Source of the DNA: Salegentibacter flavus | GTDB taxonomy: Bacteria; Bacteroidota; Bacteroidia; Flavobacteriales; Flavobacteriaceae | DNA: 64,000 nt | Reading direction: 5' to 3' | NCBI RefSeq assembly: GCF_900115145.1 | Contig: NZ_FOVL01000010.1 | Span: forward strand, 1-64,000 | In this document: in pieces, positions 46,487 to 54,897 of the stretch | Numbering within the stretch: position 1 is the first letter of the stretch | Layout of the letters: the number at the start of each line of letters is the position of its first letter | Translations under genes and position numbers: made by a program | The notes under the pieces: model-generated | Seen by the model: the letters and a program-made list of their open reading frames with translations, nothing else | Told to the model about the DNA's origin: nothing | The model's database searches: none

Positions 46487-48274
46487 TTAGTTGATCAATA
46501 TCTCTTCTGAAGGATATCGGTAATTAAGATGTTTTATATTTCTAAGCATCGCAATAAGGACTGTAAGCATACTCACCCTCCCAATAAACATAGTGGCGAT
46601 AATGACCAATTTGGAATAACTTCCAAGACCTGCGGTAATACCCATACTTAATCCCACCGTACTGTAGGCTGAAAATGCTTCAAAAGTGATGTCGGTAATA
46701 TTTTTATCACCTTCAAAAAATGCGACCAGAAAAATGGATGCGCCAATAACCAGGAACGATAAGGATATTATGGCAAAAGCACGCCTTAATGAAACAGGAG
46801 AAACCTCACGACGGTACACCTCAACTCTGTCTTTTCCCCGAGCAAGACTAAAGAAATTAAGTGTTGCCAAAGCGAAGGTACTCGTTTTTATTCCCCCTCC
46901 GGTAGATGCCGGGGAAGCTCCTATCCACATTAATAAGAACACGATCATTAATGTAGAGAAATGAAGCGCTGAGGTATCTACCGAATTAAACCCGGCCGTT
47001 CTGGGAGTCGCAGCCCCAAAAAATGCGGTTACCATTTTCCCAAATGTGCCGTGTTCTGCCAGGGTATTATTATATTCAAAAATATAGAATACCACCGACC
47101 CCGAAAACAATAGAATTATTGTAGTTAAAAGAACAATTCTGGAATTAAGATTAAGTACCCAGGGTATATAATGCGCCTGATGCGGATCTTTAAATTTTCG
47201 AAACTTCCTTAGTACATAATACCGCATATATTTATATAGGTTGAGCAAAATAGGAAAACCTATCCCGCCCAGAATAAACAATGCTGCAATGATGAGATGC
47301 AAGGGATAATTGAACCGGAACGCTGGTTCGTAAAGGCTGTTCTCCAGGGTTGAAAACCCGGCGTTACAAAAGCCTGAAATACTGTGAAAAACGGCAAAGA
47401 AAATTTGATCAGGAATCGAGCTGAAAAGACTCCTATCCAGGTTAAGGTAGATCAGGATAGCACCTATAGCTTCGATCCCAAAGGTGAGTAATAGGATCTT
47501 TTTCAAGACTACGAAAACTTCCCCTATTTTATCTGAATTATTTAAGTCTTTCAGCATAAGCTGGTTGGCATAAGATGTGTTTCCCCGAAAAAAATAACTG
47601 AAATAACTCGCGAAGGTCATTATTCCAAGGCCTCCCAATTGAATTAAGATCATAATCACACTTTGCCCAAAGCCGGTAAAATAGGTCCCGGTGTCTACTA
47701 CGATAAGCCCGGTAACACAAACCGCGCTGGTAGCGGTAAAAAGTGCGTCTACCAGGGAAATACCGGAATGTGTGGCTTTAGGGAGCAAGAGAAAAAGTGT
47801 TCCCAGAAATATGATCAGCATAAAGCTAACAACAAAGAGTTGGGCAGGATTTAGATATTCCTTATTGAAATTCATCCTAAAGGAAAAAATCTCGCGGAGG
47901 AAATACAATAATATAGCCAGGTAGAGCCATCCCATCTTATTAAAGAACTTTAAAAACTCAAAATTCTCTACTATGAATTCATTCCTGACTAAAAGCAGGA
48001 GCAGAAAAGATATGCTTAACAACCAGTCGAATAGTATTACTTTTTTGGGAGGCTTGACTTTGGATATTATTTTCCTGAAGAGCACATTAACCAGGCCTAT
48101 CCCTATTATAAAATAAAAGAGCTCCTTAAGTATGGCTTTTTCACCTTCTGCATGAGTAAAGCCCAGATCGAAAATGACCAAACCTATCCCGATCAAACTT
48201 AAGAAACCTGAGAATTTCCTGAGTCTTCTTTCCACTTTTACATTGGACTGAAGCGAATTTAAAAATGATAACAT
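46487..48274 (-). CDS. TrkH/KtrB-like potassium uptake channel
   Basis: This 595-residue membrane protein has the TrkH/KtrB four-fold P-loop pattern: filter-like segments include TATSAVCVTGLIVVDTG, HSISGFCNAGFSTLE, FFGAATPRTAGFNSVD and EAFSAYSTVGLSMGIT. Extra N-terminal helices account for its length. It takes up K+ (possibly Na+-coupled) with the KtrA subunit. It follows, by 21 bp, a 42-residue membrane protein gene and probably belongs to one operon with the KdpDE-like pair. Confidence 0.93.
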   Translation of the reverse strand: MLSFLNSLQSNVKVERRLRKFSGFLSLIGIGLVIFDLGFTHAEGEKAILKELFYFIIGIGLVNVLFRKIISKVKPPKKVILFDWLLSISFLLLLLVRNEFIVENFEFLKFFNKMGWLYLAILLYFLREIFSFRMNFNKEYLNPAQLFVVSFMLIIFLGTLFLLLPKATHSGISLVDALFTATSAVCVTGLIVVDTGTYFTGFGQSVIMILIQLGGLGIMTFASYFSYFFRGNTSYANQLMLKDLNNSDKIGEVFVVLKKILLLTFGIEAIGAILIYLNLDRSLFSSIPDQIFFAVFHSISGFCNAGFSTLENSLYEPAFRFNYPLHLIIAALFILGGIGFPILLNLYKYMRYYVLRKFRKFKDPHQAHYIPWVLNLNSRIVLLTTIILLFSGSVVFYIFEYNNTLAEHGTFGKMVTAFFGAATPRTAGFNSVDTSALHFSTLMIVFLLMWIGASPASTGGGIKTSTFALATLNFFSLARGKDRVEVYRREVSPVSLRRAFAIISLSFLVIGASIFLVAFFEGDKNITDITFEAFSAYSTVGLSMGITAGLGSYSKLVIIATMFIGRVSMLTVLIAMLRNIKHLNYRYPSEEILIN

Positions 48275-48295
48275 TTAGTGGGAGAATTAATTGCC

Positions 48296-48424
48296 TTAAC
48301 GAGAACAATAATCGAGGCTAACTATTAATATAACAACGAGAACGCCCATAATTATCGCCGGCCATTTTAAGTATGTATAAGATTGATTTTTAGGTTCACC
48401 TGATCCATCTTTCCGCTTAGCCAT
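48296..48424 (-). CDS. 42-residue single-helix membrane protein in the Ktr operon
   Basis: This short frame encodes a charged N-terminus (MAKRKDGSGEPKNQSYTYLK) and one hydrophobic helix (WPAIIMGVLVVILIVSL), ending DYCSR. It is between the response regulator and channel genes in the same orientation, 21 bp before the channel start. Small single-helix subunits such as KdpF accompany K+ transporters, so a role as a small channel subunit is possible. No homology claim is made. Confidence 0.55.
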   Translation of the reverse strand: MAKRKDGSGEPKNQSYTYLKWPAIIMGVLVVILIVSLDYCSR

Positions 48425-48517
48425 GATGTTGGTTTAGTTAATTGACTTACAAAGTTAGGACTCATCATATAAACAGAATATAAAATTTAGACCGAAGACA
48501 TAAAGATTTTATAAAGA

Positions 48518-49195
48518 TTACACAAAGCGGTAGCCTACGCCACTTTCGGTAATGATATGAACAGGGGAATTGGGATTCTCTTCCAGTTTTTTACGAAGCT
48601 GTGCAATAAAAACCCGCAGGTATTGAGTTTCGTTCTGGGAGCCCACTCCCCAAATCTCCTTAAGTATAAATTGATGGGTGAGAACTCTCCCCTGGTTCTT
48701 TGCTAAAAGTGCGATTAAACTGTATTCAGTAGAAGTTAGTTTAACCGGCTTTTTATCTCTTTCAACCAATCTTGCAGAAAGATCTATCTCGAGATCATTA
48801 GCAAATATTCTCGGTTGTAATTCGGTATTTTTGTTGATTCTCAGGGAAGCTCTTATCCTAGCCAGCAGTTCTCCTGTTCTAAAGGGTTTGGTAAGATAAT
48901 CGGTAGCGCCGTTATCCAGGGATTTTATAATATCGACCTCTTCATCCTGTACCGAAAGAATAATGATAGATTTTTCGAACCACTCTCTTAATTCCTTTAG
49001 TATTTCATGGCCGTTTTTATCGGGCAAACCCAAGTCAAGGATAATTAGATCAGGAGTGTGGTTTGCAGCAAGATGAAGACCTTCAGTGCCGGTTTCAGCT
49101 AAGGTGACTTTATAATCGTTACTTTCCAGGGAAATTTTAAGTAGTTTCCTGATTTGAGGTTCATCATCAATAACAAGTATTTCGGCATTATTCAT
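48518..49195 (-). CDS. KdpE/OmpR-type response regulator
   Basis: This 225-residue protein has a receiver domain (VIDDEP; Asp54 in LIILDLGLPDKNG; Lys in YLTKPF) and an OmpR-type winged helix (KLTSTEYSLIALLAKNQGRVLTHQFILKEIWG). It overlaps the sensor gene by eight bases. The KdpE-like sequence and the K+ transporter genes downstream suggest control of potassium uptake. Confidence 0.92.
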   Translation of the reverse strand: MNNAEILVIDDEPQIRKLLKISLESNDYKVTLAETGTEGLHLAANHTPDLIILDLGLPDKNGHEILKELREWFEKSIIILSVQDEEVDIIKSLDNGATDYLTKPFRTGELLARIRASLRINKNTELQPRIFANDLEIDLSARLVERDKKPVKLTSTEYSLIALLAKNQGRVLTHQFILKEIWGVGSQNETQYLRVFIAQLRKKLEENPNSPVHIITESGVGYRFV

Positions 49196-50270
49196 TGTGA
49201 TATTCTTTTGGATCGGTCATCGCGGCCGGTATTCTTATCATAAACTTGGCGCCTCCCGAAGGTCGGTTTTTTAATTCAATACTTCCATTGTGGGCCCTGG
49301 CAAATCCCTGGGCAATAGAAAGACCTAATCCCGTGCCACCGGTTGCCGTATTAGGCAATCGGTAAAATTTATCAAAAACCCGGTCTATTTTATCCTGCGG
49401 AAAGCCCTTCCCGTTGTCGGCTACTTCAATAAAACAGCCTTCTGAAGTATGAGAGACCTTGATTTCAATAATCGATCGCGGAGGAGTATACTGAAGGGCA
49501 TTATGCAAAATATTATGCAATATTTGCTCTACTAATGCCGCATCTAACTGGAAAAGTGGGAGGTCGTCTCCCGGTTCAAAAAGAATTTGATGCTTAGCAG
49601 AGTCGCTTTTATTGAGTTGTATCACCCCATATATCAATTCATTAATATCATACCAGTTCAATTGCAGATGAATGGAATGACTTTCCAGTCGGCTCATATT
49701 AAGGAGGTTTTTCACCTGACGGTTTAACCTGTTACCTGCAATTTCAATTTCGGTATAAAGTTCGTTTTTATTCTGTCTAGATAGTTTTTCCGAATTTTCT
49801 TTTAAGGTATCTACAGATCCTATTATGGCTGCGATAGGGGTTTTTAATTCATGCGAAAGTGAATTCAGCAATGTATTGTATAATTCCAGGGTCTTCCCTC
49901 TTTCCTGCCGTTTCCGGGTCGCAGCCTCAGCTTTCCTGATCTTTGTGGTAAAAACGGCATTCATAACGGCAATCATAAAATACATTAAGAACAAAAGTAT
50001 GTCTTCCGGAGTGCTTATTTTAAAGGTGTATTGTGGTTGAATAAAGAAAAAATTCCAGATTAGAGCACTTAAAACAGCTACAGTAACTATAGGGAAAATT
50101 TCAAAAAACATTGCCAGGATAGAAACAGCAAAGAGGAGAATCAAGGCTACAACATAATAGCCAATAATATCAATAAAAAGATAAGAAAAAAGGGAAACCA
50201 GGGTAATAGTGCCAATTCCAATAAGATATTGGATTGGTTGATTCTCATTTATCTTCTTGTAGAATTCCAA
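49188..50270 (-). CDS. KdpD-like sensor histidine kinase lacking the USP domain
   Basis: This 360-residue protein has a four-helix DUF4118-type membrane domain (about 14-105) followed by HisKA (His140 in SLSHELKTP) and HATPase (NILHNALQYTP, GKGFPQDKIDRVFDKFYR, GGTGLGLSIAQ). It corresponds to the C-terminal two thirds of KdpD, without the cytoplasmic N-terminal KdpD/USP domains. The start is TTG at 50270; no nearby ATG in frame. It is the first gene of the KdpDE-Ktr set. Confidence 0.88.
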   Translation of the reverse strand: MEFYKKINENQPIQYLIGIGTITLVSLFSYLFIDIIGYYVVALILLFAVSILAMFFEIFPIVTVAVLSALIWNFFFIQPQYTFKISTPEDILLFLMYFMIAVMNAVFTTKIRKAEAATRKRQERGKTLELYNTLLNSLSHELKTPIAAIIGSVDTLKENSEKLSRQNKNELYTEIEIAGNRLNRQVKNLLNMSRLESHSIHLQLNWYDINELIYGVIQLNKSDSAKHQILFEPGDDLPLFQLDAALVEQILHNILHNALQYTPPRSIIEIKVSHTSEGCFIEVADNGKGFPQDKIDRVFDKFYRLPNTATGGTGLGLSIAQGFARAHNGSIELKNRPSGGAKFMIRIPAAMTDPKEYHNE

Positions 50271-50554
50271 TAAAGTGAATGTTGTATGGGCAAGTATAAA
50301 AGTAGGAAATTACTCATTATAATCCTGATACCATCACTTGTAATTAAAATGATCCATGATCCGCCGGCGCAGGTCAAGCTCCGGCCTTCCGGGTTTCAAC
50401 GGAAATCTCCATCGGCAAATAAACTCCTGTTAATTTCACAACTCAAAACCAAACGGATAGATTGCTTTCCTATCTGGATTTGTACCCTTTTGTAAATTCT
50501 ACTTCAAACTAATTTTCATTTATTTTCTATCAGCCCAATACAGTAGGGGCTTAA
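50271..50554. other. Intergenic region without recognised genes
   Basis: The gap up to the tRNA terminator holds a 69-codon frame (50286-50495) with no signal, domain or composition typical of a gene. It probably contains the KdpD gene promoter on the reverse strand, but no clear TAnnTTTG element stood out. Confidence 0.6.
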
Positions 50555-50585
50555 ACCAAAAAACCCCAACTATAAGTCGGGGTTT
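50555..50585 (-). terminator. tRNA-Phe terminator
   Basis: AAACCCC (50561-50567) and GGGGTTT (50579-50585) pair, and reading the reverse strand the stem is followed by a T run (plus-strand A residues near 50557-50563). It ends the tRNA transcript. Confidence 0.75.
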
Positions 50586-50591
50586 CTGAGG

Positions 50592-50664
50592 TGGTGCCTC
50601 CAGGAATCGAACCAGGGACACAAGGATTTTCAGTCCTTTGCTCTACCAACTGAGCTAAGGCACC
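50592..50664 (-). tRNA. tRNA-Phe (GAA)
   Basis: The reverse strand folds as a complete 73-nt tRNA: acceptor GGTGCC with GGCACC, D-loop AGCTCAGTTGGTAGAGC, anticodon arm AGGACTGAAAATCCT with anticodon GAA, and T-arm with GGTTCGATTCC. The discriminator is A; the CCA end is not encoded in full. Confidence 0.97.
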
Positions 50665-50769
50665 AGTTGCTTGTTTTAAGCGGTTGCAAATATAATTTCA
50701 TTTTTATTAACCCACAAAGGAATTTTTAAAAAAATGCTTTTGTAATTTAGCCAATTCAAAAGAAAGCCA

Positions 50770-51501
50770 GTGAATTTAGTTGTAGATATAGGCAATACTT
50801 TGGTGAAAATGGCTGTTTTTCAAAAAGGTAGCCTTCAATATAAAGTTGCAGTTCCCGGGAAAGAATTTTTTCAAAAAACCGAAGAAATTTTTAAATCCTT
50901 CCCTCATATAGAATTTTCCATCCTTTCTTCGGTGATTAAAAACACTGAAAGGGAGGAGAAATTTCTCGAGGAACGCAGCAAACTTGTGATTTTGACAATG
51001 GATATTAAGCAGCCTTTTACAAATCATTATGCAACGCCTGCTACATTAGGTAAAGACCGGATCGCACTTATCGCTGCTGCGGTTAAAAATTATCCCGGTG
51101 AAAATGTGCTGGTTATTGACGCCGGAAGTTGTATTACTTACGATTTTAAAAATAAAAAGGATGAATACCTGGGGGGAGCTATCTCTCCCGGGCTCACCAT
51201 GAGGTTAAGAGCCATGCACGAATTTACCGGGAATTTACCCTTATTTAAGCCCGTTGAAGCTTCCGGAGTCACCGGTAATTCTACCAAAAGCGCTATGAAT
51301 TCCGGTGCGGTTAATGGAGTGCTTTTTGAAATCGACGGATTCATAAATTTGTATAAATCTGAAAATAAAGATTTAACAATTATTTTAACAGGTGGGGATA
51401 TGCTATTTTTGTCAAAGCAATTAAAAAATAGCATATTTGCCAACCCTAATTTTCTATTTGAGGGTTTAAACTACATTTTAGAATTTAACAAGACTCAATG
51501 A
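50770..51501 (+). CDS. coaX: Type III pantothenate kinase
   Basis: This 243-residue cytoplasmic enzyme phosphorylates pantothenate, the first step of CoA synthesis. ASKHA-fold motifs are present: DIGNTLVKMA (phosphate-1), GKDRIALIAAA, DAGSCITYDF and GGAISPGLTMR. The start is GTG at 50770. Its end overlaps the start of the next gene by 4 bp. This type does not respond to CoA feedback. Confidence 0.95.
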   Translation: MNLVVDIGNTLVKMAVFQKGSLQYKVAVPGKEFFQKTEEIFKSFPHIEFSILSSVIKNTEREEKFLEERSKLVILTMDIKQPFTNHYATPATLGKDRIALIAAAVKNYPGENVLVIDAGSCITYDFKNKKDEYLGGAISPGLTMRLRAMHEFTGNLPLFKPVEASGVTGNSTKSAMNSGAVNGVLFEIDGFINLYKSENKDLTIILTGGDMLFLSKQLKNSIFANPNFLFEGLNYILEFNKTQ

Positions 51502-52745
51502 TTAAACGATTTATAGTAATCGTAGCTATATTAACTACGGCACTCGCCGCGGCACAGGAAAATATCTCTTCCCCTTATTCATATTACGGAATTGGTTTAA
51601 CTAAGTTTAAAGGAACCATCGAAAACCGCTCTATGGGAGGTATAAGTGTGTTTTCAGACAGTATTCACCTTAATCTTAGTAATCCTGCCGGGTATGGGCG
51701 TTTAAGACGTACAACATATTCCATAGCAGGGAGTCACGAACAGAGCAGTCTGACGTCTGATATGGGGAGTGATAAGGCAAAGATCACATCCCTGGATTAT
51801 CTCGCTTTAGGAATACCGGTTGGGAAATTCGGCTTTGGTTTCGGTCTCATTCCTCAAACTTCAGTAGGTTATCGCATTCTGGATATTCAGGAGGATGTTG
51901 CCAGCAGGCTTCAGGGGCGCGGAGGTCTTAACCGTGTTTACCTTTCGGGTGGATATGAAATAAATAAAAATTTCAGCATTGGAATAGATGCCCGCTATAA
52001 TTTCGGGAATTTCCAGAATAGAAGAACCCTGGTAAGGGATCAAATACAGTTGGGAAGCCGGGACATTAGCCGGTCAGACCTTAAAGGTTTGAGCTTTAAC
52101 TTCGGAGCTGATTTCCAGACGATGATCTCTGACAGGCTAAAACTACACGCATCGGCCACATATTCTCCGGAAACCAGTCTTACTTCAGAAAACAAAAGAG
52201 AAGTTGCTACTATCGCTTTCACGCAAAACGGAGAAATTCCGGTAGAAGTGAGAGACCTGGAGGTGCCCGATTCAGAATACAGCCTTGCAGAACAAATTAC
52301 TATTGGGGCCGGTCTTGGTCGACCTAATAAATGGTTTTTTGGTGGAGAATACATTAAAACGGGACGCAATGCCTATCTCGACCGATCCAACACCTTTAAT
52401 GAGGCTGCGGTGTATAATGAAGCCGCACAATATAAATTGGGGGGGTACTATATTCCTCAATATAACTCCCTAACCAGCTATTTCAAAAGAGTTGTGATAA
52501 GAGGAGGTTTTCGATATGAAGAAACCGGGCTTAGCCTCAATAATGAGGACATCAACGAGTTTGGCATCACTTTTGGATTAGGATTGCCTGTAGGACCAGG
52601 ATTCTCTAATATCAACCTTGGATTTGAGTATGGACAGCGCGGTACCACAGATTCAGGATTGGTAAAAGAGGATATTTTCAAGGTGTCTGTAGGGTTTTCC
52701 CTAACGGAAGCCAGAAAATGGTTTGAAAGAAGAAAATTTGATTAA
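51498..52745 (+). CDS. Outer-membrane beta-barrel protein (FadL/porin-like)
   Basis: This 415-residue protein has a signal peptide (LAAAQ) and amphipathic strands throughout, starting SSPYSYYGIGLTKFKGTIENRSMGG, as in the outer-membrane transport proteins conserved beside coaX in Bacteroidota. It may form a channel for hydrophobic substrates, but its substrate is unknown. It overlaps coaX by 4 bp and precedes the TPR gene by 18 bp. Confidence 0.85.
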   Translation: MIKRFIVIVAILTTALAAAQENISSPYSYYGIGLTKFKGTIENRSMGGISVFSDSIHLNLSNPAGYGRLRRTTYSIAGSHEQSSLTSDMGSDKAKITSLDYLALGIPVGKFGFGFGLIPQTSVGYRILDIQEDVASRLQGRGGLNRVYLSGGYEINKNFSIGIDARYNFGNFQNRRTLVRDQIQLGSRDISRSDLKGLSFNFGADFQTMISDRLKLHASATYSPETSLTSENKREVATIAFTQNGEIPVEVRDLEVPDSEYSLAEQITIGAGLGRPNKWFFGGEYIKTGRNAYLDRSNTFNEAAVYNEAAQYKLGGYYIPQYNSLTSYFKRVVIRGGFRYEETGLSLNNEDINEFGITFGLGLPVGPGFSNINLGFEYGQRGTTDSGLVKEDIFKVSVGFSLTEARKWFERRKFD

Positions 52746-52763
52746 CCACTATAACTAAAGAAA

Positions 52764-54137
52764 ATGAAAGCGAAGTTAATAGCATTAGTATTTGGAGCCG
52801 TATTCGGTTCAAGTGTAGTAAATGCACAGTCTAATGATTGTGCGACTATGGCGGCATTGGCCTATGACGATGCAAAGGCAAAAAATTATGACGCAGCCTA
52901 CGAACCTTTAATGAAGGTAAGGAAGGAATGTCCAAAATATAGCCTGGCTACCTTCCAATATGGAGAGAGAGCTCTTAAGTATAAAATAGATAATGCTGAA
53001 GGCGAAGAAAAAGAAGCTTTTATTGAAGAGCTTATCGAGCTCTGGGAAGAGCGATTAGAGCTTTTTCCTCAAAAAACTTCAAAAGGTAAAGTATACGGTG
53101 ATATTGCTCAACTTAGGTTCGACTATAAAATAGGAGATAAAGAGGACCAATATGAAGCTTTTGATAAGGCTTTTACTGAAGATCCTGATAACTTTACCAG
53201 TCCAAAAGGAATATATGCTTACTTTTCACTTTTGGTAGATATGCAGGATGCAGGGGAACGTTCTCTTGAAGATGTTTTTGCTAAGTACGATGAAGTAATC
53301 GCTAAAGTAGAGTCTGAAGAAAACGAACTTGCTGAAAGACTTGCACCGCTTTTGGAAAAGCAGGATCAAGCAGAGACTCTTACTGCAAAGGAAAAAACCC
53401 TTGTTAAGAATTCAGAGATCAACCTAAAAGCCTACAACCAGGTAAAGAATGCTATTAATGGGAAACTAGGGCAAAGGGCAGATTGTGATAACCTTATTCC
53501 TCTTTATACCAAAGATTTTGATGAGAAGAAAACAGATGTTGACTGGTTAAGGAATGCTAACGCACGTCTTTCTGCTAAAGATTGTACTGAAGACCCATTA
53601 TTTATGAGGGTTTCAGAAGCGCTTCACAAACTTGATCCTTCTGCAAAATCAGCATTCTCTTTAGGTCAGTTAGCTGAAGCTGAAGGAAACAGATCCAAAG
53701 CCCTTCAGTATTATAACGAAGCGGCTGAACTGGAAAAAGACAATTCAGCTAAAGCGAGAATTTATTACAGAATTGCGGGTAACTATAAAGACCAGGGAAG
53801 TTTTTCTCAGGCAAGAACTTACTATAGAAGAGCACTAAGTGCAAAACCTTCTTTAGGTAGCGCTTACCTGCAAATCGCAAGTATGTATGCTCAAAGTGCA
53901 AACAACTGTGGGAACACCACCTTTGAGAAAAGAGCTGTTTACTGGGCTGCTGCAGACTATGCAAGAAGAGCTGCTAGTGTAGATCCTTCTATTGCTAGTA
54001 ACGCAAGTCAGGCTGCAAGTAGCTATATGGGCAGAGCACCTCAGAAATCTGATATCTTCCAGGAAGGAAGAAATGCCGGAGAGGCAATTAAGATTGGTTG
54101 CTGGATAGGCGAGACAGTTCGCATCCCTAATTTGTAG
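52764..54137 (+). CDS. TPR-repeat periplasmic protein
   Basis: This 457-residue protein has a signal peptide (SSVVNAQ) and multiple TPR helices (ALAYDDAKAKNYDAAYEPL, AEAEGNRSKALQYYNEAAELE, AGNYKDQGSFSQARTYYRRAL). It probably acts as a scaffold in the cell envelope; the partner is unknown. It is between the barrel protein and lptC genes in one operon. Confidence 0.88.
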   Translation: MKAKLIALVFGAVFGSSVVNAQSNDCATMAALAYDDAKAKNYDAAYEPLMKVRKECPKYSLATFQYGERALKYKIDNAEGEEKEAFIEELIELWEERLELFPQKTSKGKVYGDIAQLRFDYKIGDKEDQYEAFDKAFTEDPDNFTSPKGIYAYFSLLVDMQDAGERSLEDVFAKYDEVIAKVESEENELAERLAPLLEKQDQAETLTAKEKTLVKNSEINLKAYNQVKNAINGKLGQRADCDNLIPLYTKDFDEKKTDVDWLRNANARLSAKDCTEDPLFMRVSEALHKLDPSAKSAFSLGQLAEAEGNRSKALQYYNEAAELEKDNSAKARIYYRIAGNYKDQGSFSQARTYYRRALSAKPSLGSAYLQIASMYAQSANNCGNTTFEKRAVYWAAADYARRAASVDPSIASNASQAASSYMGRAPQKSDIFQEGRNAGEAIKIGCWIGETVRIPNL

Positions 54138-54138
54138 A

Positions 54139-54708
54139 ATGAAAATCACATATAACCAAATAATTTCAGGCATTGTCACGCTAATAGGCGTGACAATGCT
54201 TTTTTCATGTCAGGGCAACTTAAGTGAGATCAGGGCCTTAGATCTTGAAGGCGACGCTCCCCAGGCTGAGGCATTGGACCTGAATCTTAAATACACCGAT
54301 TCGGGCCGGCTTGTAGCTACCCTAAAAAGTGAGCGAATGCTTGATTTTACCAATAAAAATTTCCCTTACCGTGAATTTCCTGATGGACTTGAGGTAGAGT
54401 TCTTCGATCCCGAGAATAAAAGCAGTACTGTAAGCGCAAATTACGGAGTGATCTACGAGAAAACCGGCCTAATAGACCTGCAGGGAGATGTTGTGATTTA
54501 TACTAGTGATAGTACCCGTTTAGAAGCTAGCCAGCTTTATTGGGATCAAAACCAGGGCTGGGTTTTTACAGACAAGCCAAATAAAATACGCTTCCCTAAT
54601 GGAGCACTAAACGAAGGACAGGGTTTTGATTCTAATCAAAATTTCGGTAATTTTCGTTCCCGGACCAACGTAGGGGTTCAAATTATAGAAGATAAAGAAG
54701 ATGAGTAA
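54139..54708 (+). CDS. lptC: LptC-like LPS export protein
   Basis: This 189-residue lipoprotein or membrane-anchored protein (FSCQG) has the LptC/OstA-like beta-jellyroll with EVEFFDPENKSSTVSANYGVIYEKTGLIDLQGDV. It carries LPS between the LptFG transporter and LptA in the periplasm. It starts one base after the TPR gene stop and overlaps the next ORF by 8 bp. Confidence 0.88.
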   Translation: MKITYNQIISGIVTLIGVTMLFSCQGNLSEIRALDLEGDAPQAEALDLNLKYTDSGRLVATLKSERMLDFTNKNFPYREFPDGLEVEFFDPENKSSTVSANYGVIYEKTGLIDLQGDVVIYTSDSTRLEASQLYWDQNQGWVFTDKPNKIRFPNGALNEGQGFDSNQNFGNFRSRTNVGVQIIEDKEDE

Positions 54709-54892
54709 ATATTATAAGTTTTTTGAGTATGCTTACCTCGTTATTGGGGCATTTTTCCTTTTTGAAAGTATCAGAATCTGGGATACCGAACGCGGCAGGG
54801 CTTACCTTTTTATCTTTTTTGTAGTGATATCTATATTTATGTTCTTCTTTAAAAGGCGTTTTAGGCGTAAGTTTGAAGAGCGCAACAAATAA
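54701..54892 (+). CDS. Small two-helix membrane protein
   Basis: This 63-residue protein has two hydrophobic helices (AYLVIGAFFLFESIRIW and AYLFIFFVVISIFMFFF) and a basic C-terminus (KRRFRRKFEERNK). It is squeezed between lptC and the CorC-like gene with an 8-bp overlap, suggesting a translated member of the operon. Function unknown. Confidence 0.7.
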   Translation: MSKYYKFFEYAYLVIGAFFLFESIRIWDTERGRAYLFIFFVVISIFMFFFKRRFRRKFEERNK

Positions 54893-54897
54893 CTCCG

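Noticed and set aside
50286-50495. 69-codon forward frame upstream of tRNA-Phe
   Set aside because: No signal, domain or sensible neighbours; it runs opposite to the KdpD gene promoter region.
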